A DNA stretch of 64,000 nucleotides from Piezodorus guildinii (GCA_023052935.1 CM041294.1:104130116-104194115); one strand, 5' to 3'. Positions 32,499 to 46,350 are shown, numbered from the stretch's first letter. Numbers and translations are program-made. The notes: a model not told the origin generated them from the sequence alone.

Positions 32499-33179
32499 AA
32501 TAAAATTCAATAAAGTATAAATAAAAAAAATATAGATGATAACTATTTATTGTTTCAAAATCAGTCTATTATATGGTTATACTGAAGTCTTAAAAGAACA
32601 GACGGATAACATTTGTAGTGTACATTTTTGTTATTCTTAGGAGACCACTAATCCCAAAATAAAATTTATTTTCATTTAAAAAAAAATAAAGAAAAAGAAG
32701 AGTAGATTCAGGATTATAGTACATCAGATATGAATTTAGAGTTTGATATGATACTAAAATGAGATGTAGGACATGTGAAGTGAAGAAAATGGATGTAAAA
32801 ATAATAAAAAATGTAAATAACTAGAGAGTGGCGATTCATAGTCTCCGTTAACTCCTTTTAAAACGCGCAAATATTTCGATATGGCTTTCACTATTATTTA
32901 GGGTATTCATTCAAGAAGATTAATTAGTAAAATACATTGAAAATAAGTTTTTCTTTAGAAAGGAATATTATATTTCCTGCAATCAAGTCATACAAAAATT
33001 GTACCGGAAATATCAGTTTTGTAAGCGTATGATATATCGTTGAAAAGTGCAAGATTTTAGAAAAGATAATATGCAATGAAAGAAGTAAAATACAATATAA
33101 AGTTGTTATAAGCCTATAAATCTATGATAATATTTGGTTTGTGATTAGGAAGGTTATGGTGATTCATTGCTACCACCGT
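32499..33179. repeat. Small retroelement tails and AT-rich DNA
   Basis: At about 32640-32690 a family A 3' tail (CCACTAATCCCAAAATAAAA) is seen on the + strand. At 32930-33130 there is a relative of 51620-51830 (CGTTGRAAAGYGCAA, TTATAAGCCTATA). The rest is unassigned. Confidence 0.45.
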
Positions 33180-34290
33180 ACAGTATCGTAAAAGTTATGT
33201 TCTTCCACAGAAAAGAGATATTGCTACAGAACTTGAAGAGTATGGAGTTCACTTAGGGATAATAAAGCCCATTCTAAGCCTATACAAAGTGCAGAGAAAT
33301 GTAGTTATTACGTGCAACCACACATCAGGGGAATCCCAAACTTAGAAAATAATAAGACAAGGATGCAACCTTAGCCTCCTCTTATTCATCCTGGTGTAGG
33401 ATTCTGATCTAAAGCTAGCGAAACAGAAAATGAGGCAATACCATCTCGGATACAGAAACCTCCGAGTGTCAGAAAATAGAGTTTCCAGTACACAGCTCTT
33501 GCATGCGCTGACGACATGATGGTTTTTGGAAACAATGGCCGCAACCTTCAGTTTAACCTGAAGGAATTTCAAGCGGAGATGAAGACCATAAATATCTCAA
33601 AGATCAAATTTATGAGGATCGAAGAAAGGAGTGACCCTGGGGACCGAATAGTCAGGCTGAACGAAATCCGTTCAGAACTGGTAACGGACTTCAAGTACCT
33701 GGGGACCAACTTCAATGAATAGGGACGAATAAAAGGTGACATTGGGGAGAGATTGAAAATGGCTGGAAGATGCTTTTAGCCCCTCAGGAAAGGATTTCTA
33801 GACAAGAAGTCTCCAAGGCCACAAAGAAGGTATTCTTCAAACCACATCCGCTATCTACCCTATCCTAACATATGCTGGTGAGTCTTGGACCCTCACTACC
33901 AAACAATGAGCCAAAACCAAAAATGGACTCGCAACTTACGAAAACGTGAGGGGAAAACAAGATGAGATAGAGTGAAGAACTCTAGAATACAAGCAAACCT
34001 GGATCTGTGGGCCAGCTGAGCATTTCATCGAGGTGAAACAGCTTGTATGGCTTGAGACATCTTGCGAATGGCTGAAGACACAATTACTAGTGCTGCTCAT
34101 GAGGCTAGAGTGGGGAGATAGCGGCCACAAGGAATACCCAGAAAAACCTAGGAAGGAGTGAAGGAGGCCTCTAACAAGAGAAGGATGGATTGGAGGAGAA
34201 GAAGGCACTAGATAGAGATCTTTGGGTCAGGCGCTATAAGATGGCACCTCACACTGCTAGGTTAAAGAGGTCTCGATTAAGTAAGTAAGA
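33180..34290 (+). pseudogene. RTE-like LINE reverse transcriptase relic
   Basis: The + strand can be read in pieces: RQGCNLSLLLFILV (palm), ACADDMMVFGNNG at 33501-33539 with the catalytic tyrosine of YADD replaced by Cys, VTDFKYLGTNFNE (33690-33720), a stop, GRIKGDIGERLKMAGRC, then a C-terminal LDRDLWVRRYKMAPHTARLK near 34200-34270. These match the order of arthropod endonuclease-reverse transcriptases of RTE/BovB type. Several stops and frameshifts make it dead. A - strand 90-codon frame over its 3' end is a shadow. Confidence 0.7.
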
Positions 34291-35489
34291 TATTGAGTAA
34301 CGCACTAATAAGTTAGTACTACAAATTATTTTTTTTTTTATCTTCAAATTTGTTATTCATAGCTGTCAATGTATGTTGACAATCAGCGAATTCAAAATAT
34401 AAATAATAGTTTAAATCAATATAAAAGTAACAAAATAATTAATTATATCATCATAAATATTGTATTTGTTATGTACCTGAAGATGAGGCGAGGCCTTAAA
34501 ACATTGTTGTACAAAAGATGAAACAATATAATTATTTTATATACAAATTTTACTTAAGAAGAGAAGTTCCATACTTTTAATTAATATTCAACTCTTCCAA
34601 TTAAAAAATAAGTCATTAGTTAAATTGTTTTTAATAATTAAAAAAAAATTCTAAGTAGACTCTCCAAAATTCAGATTTTTCCTCATATTAACGCGGATCG
34701 CACCTTCCATAATATAATCGATTTCTTTTTGAACCAAATCTCCTGAAACTGATGGATAAACGTAAGTTTGTACATATGAATGTCTGGTGTCCATCATTAT
34801 AAACCGATAACATTAGTTAATTTTTAGTCAGTTTCCACAAACTTCTATGTCTATATTTATATGAATATGACCTTGGAAATTCCAAAGGTATATTGTTCAC
34901 TTATAACATTAACCTTTTTTTCCAAAAACAAAAATTAACACCTGGAAAAAATATTTCTTTAAGAGTCCTATATTTCTCTGAAAGGATTGGGCTCAAAAAT
35001 TGTCCATTTCTGTCCGTAAAGATTTCCAATAATGTCTATGAATGTGAGTAAAGTGGTATCCAAATATAGTCAATAAAAGATATTGCAGTTTAATAGACAA
35101 CTGTTATTTGCTTATAAACTTAGCAACACTGAGTGATGAAAAAAATACTTTATTTATCAAATTATAACGGTTTTACATCTTTAGATGATATTACAATACT
35201 AGCTTTAGGGTTAACATCTAACTGTTGCTGAAGATTTGAAAAAGGTAAATAGACACAAAATGGAAAAAACACCTTATAATTGAGTAGTTCTGGTGAATAT
35301 TTTTAAAGCCTGTAAGGAAATAATTACTTATTATTAATAACATTATACAAAATATAAATCAAAATACGAAATTCGTTTAAGATCAGGAAGTGCTTTATGG
35401 TTATGTTCCAGAAACTCTACATAACTGACTATGACGTATGAAGAATTGAATAATATTAAATATTGTTTTAAAAATGCTTGTTTTTTAAA
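34291..35489. other. AT-rich stretch with a hammerhead-like relic
   Basis: At about 34471-34505 the + strand reads CCTGAAGATGAGGC, GAGGCCTTAAAACATTG, a decayed relative of the CTGATGA/GAAAC motif in the foldback elements. No gene is visible. Confidence 0.35.
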
Positions 35490-38344
35490 AAAAATAAGTG
35501 ACCTTTGCCATAGCATATTTTGAAAGTGCTATTAGTTGGCCTGAGAATGCGGAAAAGACGAATTATCCAAAGTGAGATCAATTTTATGTTTATTTTCTAA
35601 TAATTCTTATTTACAATTAATAATTAAAACAAAACATACCTAAGAAAATGCCAAACAAGAAAATAAAATATTGGAACATTTCGGAGTTGTTAATTAAGGC
35701 AATTAATTCGACCTTTTTATGACGCTAACAAGATTTTTTTGGAGTAAAAGTCCTTTCAAAAAACCTCTCTCACTGCAAGTGTTTTCCTTGAATAACATTA
35801 GTATTCCTGTTTTTGAATATAGCAGCTCATACATAGTTCGGTTTAATTAGAAATATACGCTTTATTAAAATGTAATACTTATATCAATATCTAATATTGA
35901 ATGAACTTTCATTATTTAAAAAAATAATTTTATCATCCTAGTCGAACTCTTTTAGTTATACTTCTAAAATCTATCTTTACTAGCTGTTAATCCTTCCAGA
36001 TCATTTAAATTTATTTCTGTATTTCTTCAAGCTCTTGGAATTGTGCATAATTTGCAGACAAACACATAAAATAATGAAACAATAAAAAGTATAATGACGA
36101 TAAAACTAAGTATCTAATTTAGCAATTTAAATTAATGAATGTGATTAATCCTATTTTATAAACAACCGTTATAACATCAATAAATTAAGTAGATCTTATT
36201 CGAAATTTACAGATGAAGAGCCCAGGTATTATTCAATCTTTTTTTTTTTTTTTTTTTTTTTTTAACTTTATTTATTGATTTGCACCTGTCAGCAGTAGTG
36301 TGACAATCAGCAAATAGGATGAAATAATAAACAGAATAATGACATGTAAGGCATGAGGAAGGACAGTACCCAGCAGCACGTCTTCTCGTCAGGTTTTTTT
36401 TATGTATGGTTTTCAGCATTTTTGAATTTATTGAAGTCTTTATTTTATGTCAGAGTGTTAATTAGGCTATTATTATATGATTAGTTCACCGATTCTTATT
36501 CGCTTCGTTACACCGATTCTAATTAATAGGTCCAATTGGAAGACCGAAAAATAATTTTCAATGCTTCTTGGATGAGGAAGAAGAAATATATAGATTATAG
36601 ATTTAATTATGTAGAAGATATAATTAAAAAATTCCATATAGAGGAATAGCTAAATAAAAGAAAAAAAATTAATTATTTCTACAACAGAAATAATAAGAAA
36701 TGTGAATAAGGAGAATAGATTATTTATCTATCTAAGGGGTCAACAGGATGTGGTCTAGGGGTCATTCCATGCGAATTCAACCAGAAATGTTAGTATCTCA
36801 GGTTTTCATGTAATTTGGCACGATGTATCCTTTCATGTAGTTATGATGTTATACAAAATTCTATCTTAACTATTTTTCAATTTAGAGCCACCCAAACTTT
36901 GGTGTTTTCACAACCTCTGCGCCCCCAAAGACGCAGGCTTACTCAAAGAAATAAAATTGTACTATCGTTATTTTTCAATCAAACAGCATCAAACATTCAG
37001 ATTCAATCTAAGTTTAAACATTTAATTTTTATTTCCCTACAGTACTTTAAAATCTACTTTTGCATCCATTAACACATTTACGAGTATGGTATCTTATAAA
37101 TATCTTATTCTACAGAGAATATTCTTAGTATGAATATACATTATTCAAAAAAAGAAACAATGGACAAAATTTGAGGATTCAAAGAGGTAAATCCCAGAAT
37201 TATTATTTTTATTAAATACAAAATTCCATTTATTTAATTATGTCAAGTTTTGATTACAGAGCAATTCTCAATGTTTACGCAACTTATTTAATTTTTCATT
37301 TTTTAATTCTTCAGAAATTCTTTCTGCAATCATTATTACTTTAATTTACCTATATATGAAATATATAGTAAGGGAAAGTATTGAGATCGTGAAATTTTCG
37401 AATTCCAGTTTTCAACGGAAATACACGTTTTAGGGTCCCCTGAGTCCAAATGACCAAGTCCCACAAAAAGTTCTGTGTATGCATGTTGTGTGTGGTAACT
37501 CCCTGGTGAAAACAAAAAGTTCTATGAAACTGAAATTTCTATGCATATATATGCATATTTTATACCATGCATTTATGCAATTATTACGATTTTCTCAAAA
37601 ACGGCTTTAACGATTTTGATTAAACTCTATATCTCGATGTAAAATTTGGTGTGCTTTAATATGATACAGGTTTCATTCTGATTGAAATAGTTTGACAGGG
37701 CCTAAATGCCGATATTTTAAATTTTCTTGCTCTAAAGTACCTTAATTTTGTATATTTTAAAAATTTGGTACATTATCTTATTACCGTTGATAAATAACGG
37801 GTAAATATGCAAGTTGAGCGAATTTGATAAACAAATGAAGGAGAAAAGTACAAACATATTTTTTTTTGCAATTTTTGTGTTTTTGATACCGTTCGATAGC
37901 TAAAGAGGTTAGAAAAAATATTATCTAAGTAACGGAATTTTAAAGGTTATTGGAGAGTGGTGAAATATCGGCTTTTGTAACAGGTTGTTGTAGATTAAAA
38001 TATAATAGATTATTTAATAAAACACATTTTTGTATTTAAAATAAAATAATTAATTCTTTAACAATTTATTTGTATTTTTAAATGTATTTAAAAATTCTTA
38101 AATTAATTTAAATACAGAGGTGAGTAAAAGATTTATTCGTTATCAAGCTTTTTGATTATGTGTATCAAGAAGAAAAACGTTAGTTTTTTTTTTTGGAACG
38201 GAGTAGATCTAAAATGTTTTATGATTGTGTTTACCTAACCAGTTTTACCTTTCCCCCTTAACCTTATACCAGATTACCTATTATACCCATTACCAATTTA
38301 TTTATCAATTTCTTCAATCACCAATACCATTAATGGAATATAAA
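35490..38344 (+). repeat. Tandem segmental duplication, unit 1 (about 2.85 kb)
   Basis: Starts at AAGTGACCTTTGCCATAGC (35496) and ends at TAATGGAATATAAAA (38331-38344), where unit 2 begins with the same AAGTGACC. It contains a LINE 3' end on the - strand at 36237-36440, a repeat X copy at about 37347-38125, and otherwise AT-rich DNA. As far as can be read by eye the two units are identical apart from one T in a run and the nested duplication in unit 2. The 85-codon frame 36815-37072 is present in both units but has no recognised function. Confidence 0.92.
36237..36440 (-). mobile_element. Poly(A)-tailed LINE 3' end
   Basis: On the - strand: a coding-like stretch (TIHKKNLTRRRAAGYCPSSC, LTCHYSVYYF), then a short UTR with AATAAATAAAGTT and a 25-A tail (T-run 36239-36263). 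Copies recur at 39093-39300 and 39427-39630 as a result of the duplications, not of new insertions. Confidence 0.65.
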
Positions 38345-41300
38345 AAAAATAAGTGACCTTTGCCATAGCATATTTTGAAAGTGCTATTAGTTGGCCTGAG
38401 AATGCGGAAAAGACGAATTATCCAAAGTGAGATCAATTTTATGTTTATTTTCTAATAATTCTTATTTACAATTAATAATTAAAACAAAACATACCTAAGA
38501 AAATGCCAAACAAGAAAATAAAATATTGGAACATTTCGGAGTTGTTAATTAAGGCAATTAATTCGACCTTTTTATGACGCTAACAAGATTTTTTTGGAGT
38601 AAAAGTCCTTTCAAAAAACCTCTCTCACTGCAAGTGTTTTCCTTGAATAACATTAGTATTCCTGTTTTTGAATATAGCAGCTCATACATAGTTCGGTTTA
38701 ATTAGAAATATACGCTTTATTAAAATGTAATACTTATATCAATATCTAATATTGAATGAACTTTCATTATTTAAAAAAATAATTTTATCATCCTAGTCGA
38801 ACTCTTTTAGTTATACTTCTAAAATCTATCTTTACTAGCTGTTAATCCTTCCAGATCATTTAAATTTATTTCTGTATTTCTTCAAGCTCTTGGAATTGTG
38901 CATAATTTGCAGACAAACACATAAAATAATGAAACAATAAAAAGTATAATGACGATAAAACTAAGTATCTAATTTAGCAATTTAAATTAATGAATGTGAT
39001 TAATCCTATTTTATAAACAACCGTTATAACATCAATAAATTAAGTAGATCTTATTCGAAATTTACAGATGAAGAGCCCAGGTATTATTCAATCTTTTTTT
39101 TTTTTTTTTTTTTTTTTAACTTTATTTATTGATTTGCACCTGTCAGCAGTAGTGTGACAATCAGCAAATAGGATGAAATAATAAACAGAATAATGACATG
39201 TAAGGCATGAGGAAGGACAGTACCCAGCAGCACGTCTTCTCGTCAGGTTTTTTTTATGTATGGTTTTCAGCATTTTTGAATTTATTGAAGTCTTTATTTT
39301 ATGTCAGATTTAATTTAAATTAATGAATGTGATTAATCCTATTTTATAAACAACCGTTATAACATCAATAAATTAAGTAGATCTTATTCGAAATTTACAG
39401 ATGAAGAGCCCAGGTATTATTCAATCTTTTTTTTTTTTTTTTTTTTTTTTAACTTTATTTATTGATTTGCACCTGTCAGCAGTAGTGTGACAATCAGCAA
39501 ATAGGATGAAATAATAAACAGAATAATGACATGTAAGGCATGAGGAAGGACAGTACCCAGCAGCACGTCTTCTCGTCAGGTTTTTTTTATGTATGGTTTT
39601 CAGCATTTTTGAATTTATTGAAGTCTTTATTTTATGTCAGAGTGTTAATTAGGCTATTATTATATGATTAGTTCACCGATTCTTATTCGCTTCGTTACAC
39701 CGATTCTAATTAATAGGTCCAATTGGAAGACCGAAAAATAATTTTCAATGCTTCTTGGATGAGGAAGAAGAAATATATAGATTATAGATTTAATTATGTA
39801 GAAGATATAATTAAAAAATTCCATATAGAGGAATAGCTAAATAAAAGAAAAAAAATTAATTATTTCTACAACAGAAATAATAAGAAATGTGAATAAGGAG
39901 AATAGATTATTTATCTATCTAAGGGGTCAACAGGATGTGGTCTAGGGGTCATTCCATGCGAATTCAACCAGAAATGTTAGTATCTCAGGTTTTCATGTAA
40001 TTTGGCACGATGTATCCTTTCATGTAGTTATGATGTTATACAAAATTCTATCTTAACTATTTTTCAATTTAGAGCCACCCAAACTTTGGTGTTTTCACAA
40101 CCTCTGCGCCCCCAAAGACGCAGGCTTACTCAAAGAAATAAAATTGTACTATCGTTATTTTTCAATCAAACAGCATCAAACATTCAGATTCAATCTAAGT
40201 TTAAACATTTAATTTTTATTTCCCTACAGTACTTTAAAATCTACTTTTGCATCCATTAACACATTTACGAGTATGGTATCTTATAAATATCTTATTCTAC
40301 AGAGAATATTCTTAGTATGAATATACATTATTCAAAAAAAGAAACAATGGACAAAATTTGAGGATTCAAAGAGGTAAATCCCAGAATTATTATTTTTATT
40401 AAATACAAAATTCCATTTATTTAATTATGTCAAGTTTTGATTACAGAGCAATTCTCAATGTTTACGCAACTTATTTAATTTTTCATTTTTTAATTCTTCA
40501 GAAATTCTTTCTGCAATCATTATTACTTTAATTTACCTATATATGAAATATATAGTAAGGGAAAGTATTGAGATCGTGAAATTTTCGAATTCCAGTTTTC
40601 AACGGAAATACACGTTTTAGGGTCCCCTGAGTCCAAATGACCAAGTCCCACAAAAAGTTCTGTGTATGCATGTTGTGTGTGGTAACTCCCTGGTGAAAAC
40701 AAAAAGTTCTATGAAACTGAAATTTCTATGCATATATATGCATATTTTATACCATGCATTTATGCAATTATTACGATTTTCTCAAAAACGGCTTTAACGA
40801 TTTTGATTAAACTCTATATCTCGATGTAAAATTTGGTGTGCTTTAATATGATACAGGTTTCATTCTGATTGAAATAGTTTGACAGGGCCTAAATGCCGAT
40901 ATTTTAAATTTTCTTGCTCTAAAGTACCTTAATTTTGTATATTTTAAAAATTTGGTACATTATCTTATTACCGTTGATAAATAACGGGTAAATATGCAAG
41001 TTGAGCGAATTTGATAAACAAATGAAGGAGAAAAGTACAAACATATTTTTTTTTGCAATTTTTGTGTTTTTGATACCGTTCGATAGCTAAAGAGGTTAGA
41101 AAAAATATTATCTAAGTAACGGAATTTTAAAGGTTATTGGAGAGTGGTGAAATATCGGCTTTTGTAACAGGTTGTTGTAGATTAAAATATAATAGATTAT
41201 TTAATAAAACACATTTTTGTATTTAAAATAAAATAATTAATTCTTTAACAATTTATTTGTATTTTTAAATGTATTTAAAAATTCTTAAATTAATTTAAAT

Positions 41301-41531
41301 ACAGAGGTGAGTAAAAGATTTATTCGTTATCAAGCTTTTTGATTATGTGTATCAAGAAGAAAAACGTTAGTTTTTTTTTTTGGAACGGAGTAGATCTAAA
41401 ATGTTTTATGATTGTGTTTACCTAACCAGTTTTACCTTTCCCCCTTAACCTTATACCAGATTACCTATTATACCCATTACCAATTTATTTATCAATTTCT
41501 TCAATCACCAATACCATTAATGGAATATAAA
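38345..41531 (+). repeat. Tandem segmental duplication, unit 2, with nested duplication
   Basis: Same sequence as 35490-38344, offset 2855 bp at its start and 3187 bp at its end. The difference comes from a second copy of about 333 bp (38981-39313 repeated at 39314-39646), joined at GTCAGATTTAATTTAAATTA, and one T fewer in a run. Repeat X is at about 40534-41312. Such near-identity means either a very recent event or an assembly artefact. Confidence 0.92.
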
Positions 41532-43000
41532 AACTAAGTTCAGTTTTCTAACCATATGTTATTTATCAACATTGCTTTCTTATTTTACTATGATAATTTT
41601 GGAAACCTGCAAAATATTTCTCTCTCCGTATACCGGAGAAAGTTTCACAGTACTATTTTTGAAAAACGTTTATGACTACCATTTGTACAATATCATTCAT
41701 TATTGCATATAATTAGGGTATATTTATAACTTCATAATATTCAATAATTATTTTTAAAAAATCCATTGATTGTATGTGATTTTGTTAAAAGTAACTTCAT
41801 TATTGATGTGAATAGATGAATTAATTGAAAAAAAAAAGTTAAAGTTAAAAAGAAATGAACGAATGATATTCAGTTTTGATTTAACGTTTTAATAACTATA
41901 TAAAAGTAGAAAAGTTTATAATGCTGTTTACATGCAATTAAATAATATGAAAAACGATAAATTAATCAAAGGAAAACGGCCCATCGCCACACCTAATTTC
42001 AAAATGCTATATATCTTTGGTATTTCTTAACAGTTTTTAATGATTCTTTTTGTTGTGTATTTGATTCTGTATCGAATATAGGGGTTGCAATCCGGTGTCA
42101 TTTCCAATCCGGCCGGATCCGGTCCCAAATTTAATCAATCCGGCCGGATCCGGTCCCAAATTTAATCAATCCGGACGGATCCGGCCGGGTCCGGGTGGTA
42201 TGACTAAATCAGGTTGATTTTCACTTATCGGTCAAGATGAACTGTTAGTATGTTATTCGAATATAATTGTACTCATATTTGGAAGTTTATAAAATAAAAG
42301 TTATGTTAGGATTAGATATGGAGCAAAAAAATTAAAGTTTAGTGGTTTAGGTAACTAGTAAAATTTTAATGGCTATTAAAACAGTCGGCTATTGATTACT
42401 ATTTGCTGAAAATAAAGACTATTTGTTTTCTACCACCCTTTTTCAAAAATCAAAATTGATTTTTGATAATATATACTAAAGTTATTAGTACTTACGTACT
42501 ATTTAAAAAACAAATATTGTCAGTAGAATAATTTAAAGATTTATTATACTCATGATACAAACTCATTATTGTGATAATTATGCCATTCATCAAAATATGA
42601 TTGTGCCCATAATTAATATAAGAGTTTTTTGTGATTGTTAGCATTCTCAAATAATTTAAAATTTTTGTTATCAAAATTCTCATCTGAGTTAATTACGCAA
42701 GGATAATTATATAGGATTTTATAAAGTAACTTAATAAATTAATTAAGTTATAAACCAAAAATTGAAATTAAAAATATTTCTGGTGTTATTTTCTTTCAGT
42801 TAACTATCCAATTCACTCATATTTCACATACAACCATTTTTAATAAACGTTTTTTCACAATACATATAAATCAATCCGTTGATGAAACAATCACTGAGTG
42901 ATTTATAAGAGTTAATAATTAAATATCAATGATGGATTTTCTCTGTTTGGTTAGTCATTGATTTTTAGTTCAGCGCTATTTTGAAAAAAAATATTTTGAA
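41532..43000. repeat. AT-rich DNA with a CCGGATCCGG repeat
   Basis: At 42081-42205 the text AGGGGTTGCAATCCGG (a hAT-like end) leads into about 2.5 tandem units of 36 bp built on AATCCGGCCGGATCCGGTCC and CAAATTTAATC. This very GC-rich, palindromic island stands out in AT-rich DNA. Nothing else is recognisable in this stretch. Confidence 0.6.
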
Positions 43001-45664
43001 TAAAATAACTTTTGGCGTTATAAGGAATTGAAAAACAAAAATTGATTTTGAAGTTATATTAAAAATTTTAATAATCCTTCGACTTGACTTTATCTAGGAT
43101 ATCCAGATCTTGATTTTTAATAAAGCAAGTTTTTCTCCACAGCGACAGATTTGTTTGAACAATGACTCAACCAACTTTAAACAAGCAATTTCAAAGGGCT
43201 TTCCCTTATGTTGGTAAAGTTTTATTTCAGTAATCTGAAATTGTCGACTAAAATCTAGAAGTTAAAGAGTTGAGTGAGGAAACTTTTAACTCGGCTCGAA
43301 TATTAAGAAGCTTACGTGAACTGGAATATCTGCCGGTGCTAGTAGCTTATTTCTTTTTTTGAGGCAAGTTACAAACACTCTTTTGAAAATGGCTTTGTAA
43401 CTTCTCTGCCTTTTGCAGAAAAAGCTTGGGCATTATGAAAAATGCTGAGTAAAAGTATTCTGTTTGTGAAAAGATACAAGAACTGGATGAAAAATATCAT
43501 CTTAAAATCCCGTTAATTCAGTTACACCTTGTCCATCCAACTTCATTGGAATCCTGACTAGATCCAGTTTTGATAGCATGTGTAAATAGAAAAAAAAATA
43601 TATGATAGTAGTGTTTAGTTATTTTTCATTGTTTTCTTTAAGATAAACATTGTATTTTATTATCTAGTCATAGCCATGTGAAGTTAGTTTGAATTAAAAT
43701 ATCTAACACTAAGTTTTAAAGCTAACAATTTAAATGCTTCCAAGCAGTACTTCGAAATCGTCCAGACCTTGCCGCTCAACATTTTTGATTTTCGTGATTT
43801 TTTAAACAGTTATTCTCTATCCTTTCGTGAGTATAAAACCATAAATTAAAAAACATTTTAGCCAATGCTTTTAGTGTTGCAGCCGTTTTAAGTCAGCTTC
43901 ACGGAGGAAAACATGTGATGGGAACATATTTCTAATTCCCGCAATTTTTCAGATATCATATCAAAATAAAAACTAACAATAAGATAAGAACATGCTTTGT
44001 ATTTTTTGTTCCCACAACTCATTACCTAAATAGTGAATAAAATTGTTTAAAAAATTATCGAAAATGAATAAAAAACGATATTTTTAATGAGATAAAAGTT
44101 TATAAAAGAAAAGATACTTACTTTTAATTTTTTTTCTTATATAGCTTAGTCATAGTCCTACTAGCTGTGAAAATTTCTGTTATATTGAGAACATAGGCCT
44201 TTTTTGTACATGAATTTTCAAAAGATGTACTACTAGACTAATCTTAAAATGTAAAAAATAAATAACATATTAGCATATAACCAAAATATGTATTTGTATT
44301 GTTTCGTTTCCACTTAGTTATTTTTATTTTATTTTTTTAATATAATATGTTTTGTTTTACTTTAATTGTTTTTTGTTTTGTTTTTTAACTGTAATTATTT
44401 TGTTTTTCCTTAAATTCTTTTTTTTTTTTTTTTGTGTAGGTTTTTGTTTTCAGGTTTTTCCTACTGTTCAAAAGTAACATAGGCTTTTAAAGCTATAATT
44501 ACCACTAATCCCTACTGTAATATAACGTAAAAGTAACATGTAATTGGTGCAATTACCACAACATGTATAAAGTTTGAGGCATGTGGCCGTTTGTAAAAAA
44601 AAAAAATATTGAAAAATAAAAATCTTAAAAAAAAAAATAATTTTTTTTTTCTTCAAAATTGGCAAAAATTAATGTTTCGCTATATTTACACGGAAATATC
44701 TCAACATCAAAAGGGACTGAGTGAAAAATTATGAAACTATACAGATTATCTATATATACGATGTGTTTAAGTGATATAAATTTGGTCTTTGAGACTAAGC
44801 TGGTTCCGCAGTTATAAAATTCTCTTAATTTTGCATTTTTAATAACCAAACAAAAGCTAGAATGATGATGAGAGTATTTTATATAATTTCCGTCCTTACA
44901 ACACATTAGCTAAATATCCAAGAAAATGGTTTAAAAAAATCACGAAAAATTACATCAACTGAAACCTTAATGGAAATATGATTCTTTCAAATGGATTGAC
45001 TCATATTTAAAAAAAAAAAAAAAAATTAAATTAATTTATGATTTCATTACTGTCATATAAAAGAGACCGAATAAAGAAATAATTATGAATTAAAATGAAA
45101 ACAATAGTTACTTTTTTATAAACTCATCCACCATGTAACGTTTTATGACGCACAACATTCTGTGCTTTGTACAAACCGTGCCTCCGCTAGTACGTGCTCA
45201 AAACCACTTCCTGCTGGAGATAATTGTTCGACGGATAGCATATTTCTCTTTTGCTCCCCATGAAGGAGTTTATGATAATGAAGTTAAAAGAAAGTTCTTA
45301 GGTAATGCTCCTTTATAAGTAAAACTGAATAGTGCGCAAGAGAGGGTGTAATTGATATAATCTGAAGCTAATTTTTTTTTAATTGTTACCAAGAATGAAT
45401 AGACTTTCTTTTCTATCCGGGCGAGGATCGATATAAATTTGAATAGAATGATATTAAAATAACATTTGTTTTTAAAAAATAAAAATGCAACTATATATCA
45501 AAGACCGCTTGAGATTTCAGAAGGCTACATAATGAGGAATTGATGCAATTGCAACAGGTACTTATAAATAGTTGAAATACTAGGCATCTTGATGTTGTTG
45601 AACTCTCCTAGGCGTAGGCTGAAGCGTAGGCAGGAAGATTGTATTATTTGAGTTTTGAAGAGGT
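43001..45664. repeat. Unassigned AT-rich DNA with one repeat shared with 54 kb
   Basis: 43740-43935 on the + strand matches the reverse complement of about 54080-54250 (TTTTTGATTTTCGYGATTTTT, TGTTGCAGCCGTTTTAAG, CAGCTTCACGG). No intact protein is seen; the segment is probably a decayed transposon. The rest of this stretch shows no gene. Confidence 0.5.
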
Positions 45665-46350
45665 TTAATAGATTGGTTCTCCCAGACTATATATATATAT
45701 ATATATATATTATTATTATTATTTATTGAGATTTACAACTGTGTTAGTTAATATATCAAGTAAATAGCTGTCAGATTAAGGTGAACAGAAAATGCCCATT
45801 GGCAGCACTGAATTAGGTAATCTTAACTAGAAGGTCTTGAGCCCATCTTCTTTTCAGACGCCTTGGAGGATTGTAAAGAATGGAAGAGGAAGTAACGATT
45901 GAAACTAGTAGGTTAGAATGGGAGTGGAGTTTGTCATGGAAGGATTGATACCTGGTTCGGGCCAAATATGCAACCCATGGTCTTTATGGATGAGTTTATT
46001 CGTGATAAAGTAAGGAGCATTGAGGATTTTTCGAAGGAGTTTGGATTGTAGGGATTCGTTACGGGAAGAATGATGGTTTAGTAGAGCCCCAAAGCTCAAC
46101 ACCATAAGTCCAGAAGATGATATAGATGAGCCTTTTGTAGATAAGTGGAAGGTTAGAGCGTCTGTCCTGTAAGTGTAGAAGTAAGCGAAAGCGACTGATA
46201 GTTTCTTGTCGTTTCAGTCTTGTATGCGGATTCCATGTTAGACGTTTGTCAAGTAGGAGTCCTAGATAGCGAATCTGTTCAACCAGGACAAGAGGAATAT
46301 TATTAAAAGACATTGCAGGGCAGGATGTCATATGTTTACGACGTTCTAGT
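45665..46350 (-). pseudogene. LINE family B (Jockey-like), 3' end
   Basis: Reading leftward: SFNNIPLVLVEQIRYLGLLL and DKRLTWNPHTRLKRQETISR (RT thumb), FWTYGVELWGSTKP, then after a frameshift LLRKILNAPYFITNKLIHKD. The C-terminal PPRRLK block and 3' UTR end near 45715, next to an (AT)n tract at 45690-45711. Two overlapping frames (46059-46331 and 45905-46105) are parts of one broken gene. Confidence 0.8.

Noticed and set aside
36207..36419. 61-70-codon - strand frames repeated at 36.2, 39.1 and 39.4 kb as a host gene family
   Set aside because: They are the 3' end of one LINE copy multiplied by the tandem duplications, including its poly(A) tail read as lysines.
36815..37072. 85-codon frame present identically at 40002-40259 as a conserved gene
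   Set aside because: The identity comes from the segmental duplication, not from conservation; no domain or promoter evidence.
35490..41531. The large direct repeat as LTRs of a retrotransposon
   Set aside because: The units are adjacent with no internal coding region, and the repeat has no TG...CA ends or primer-binding site.
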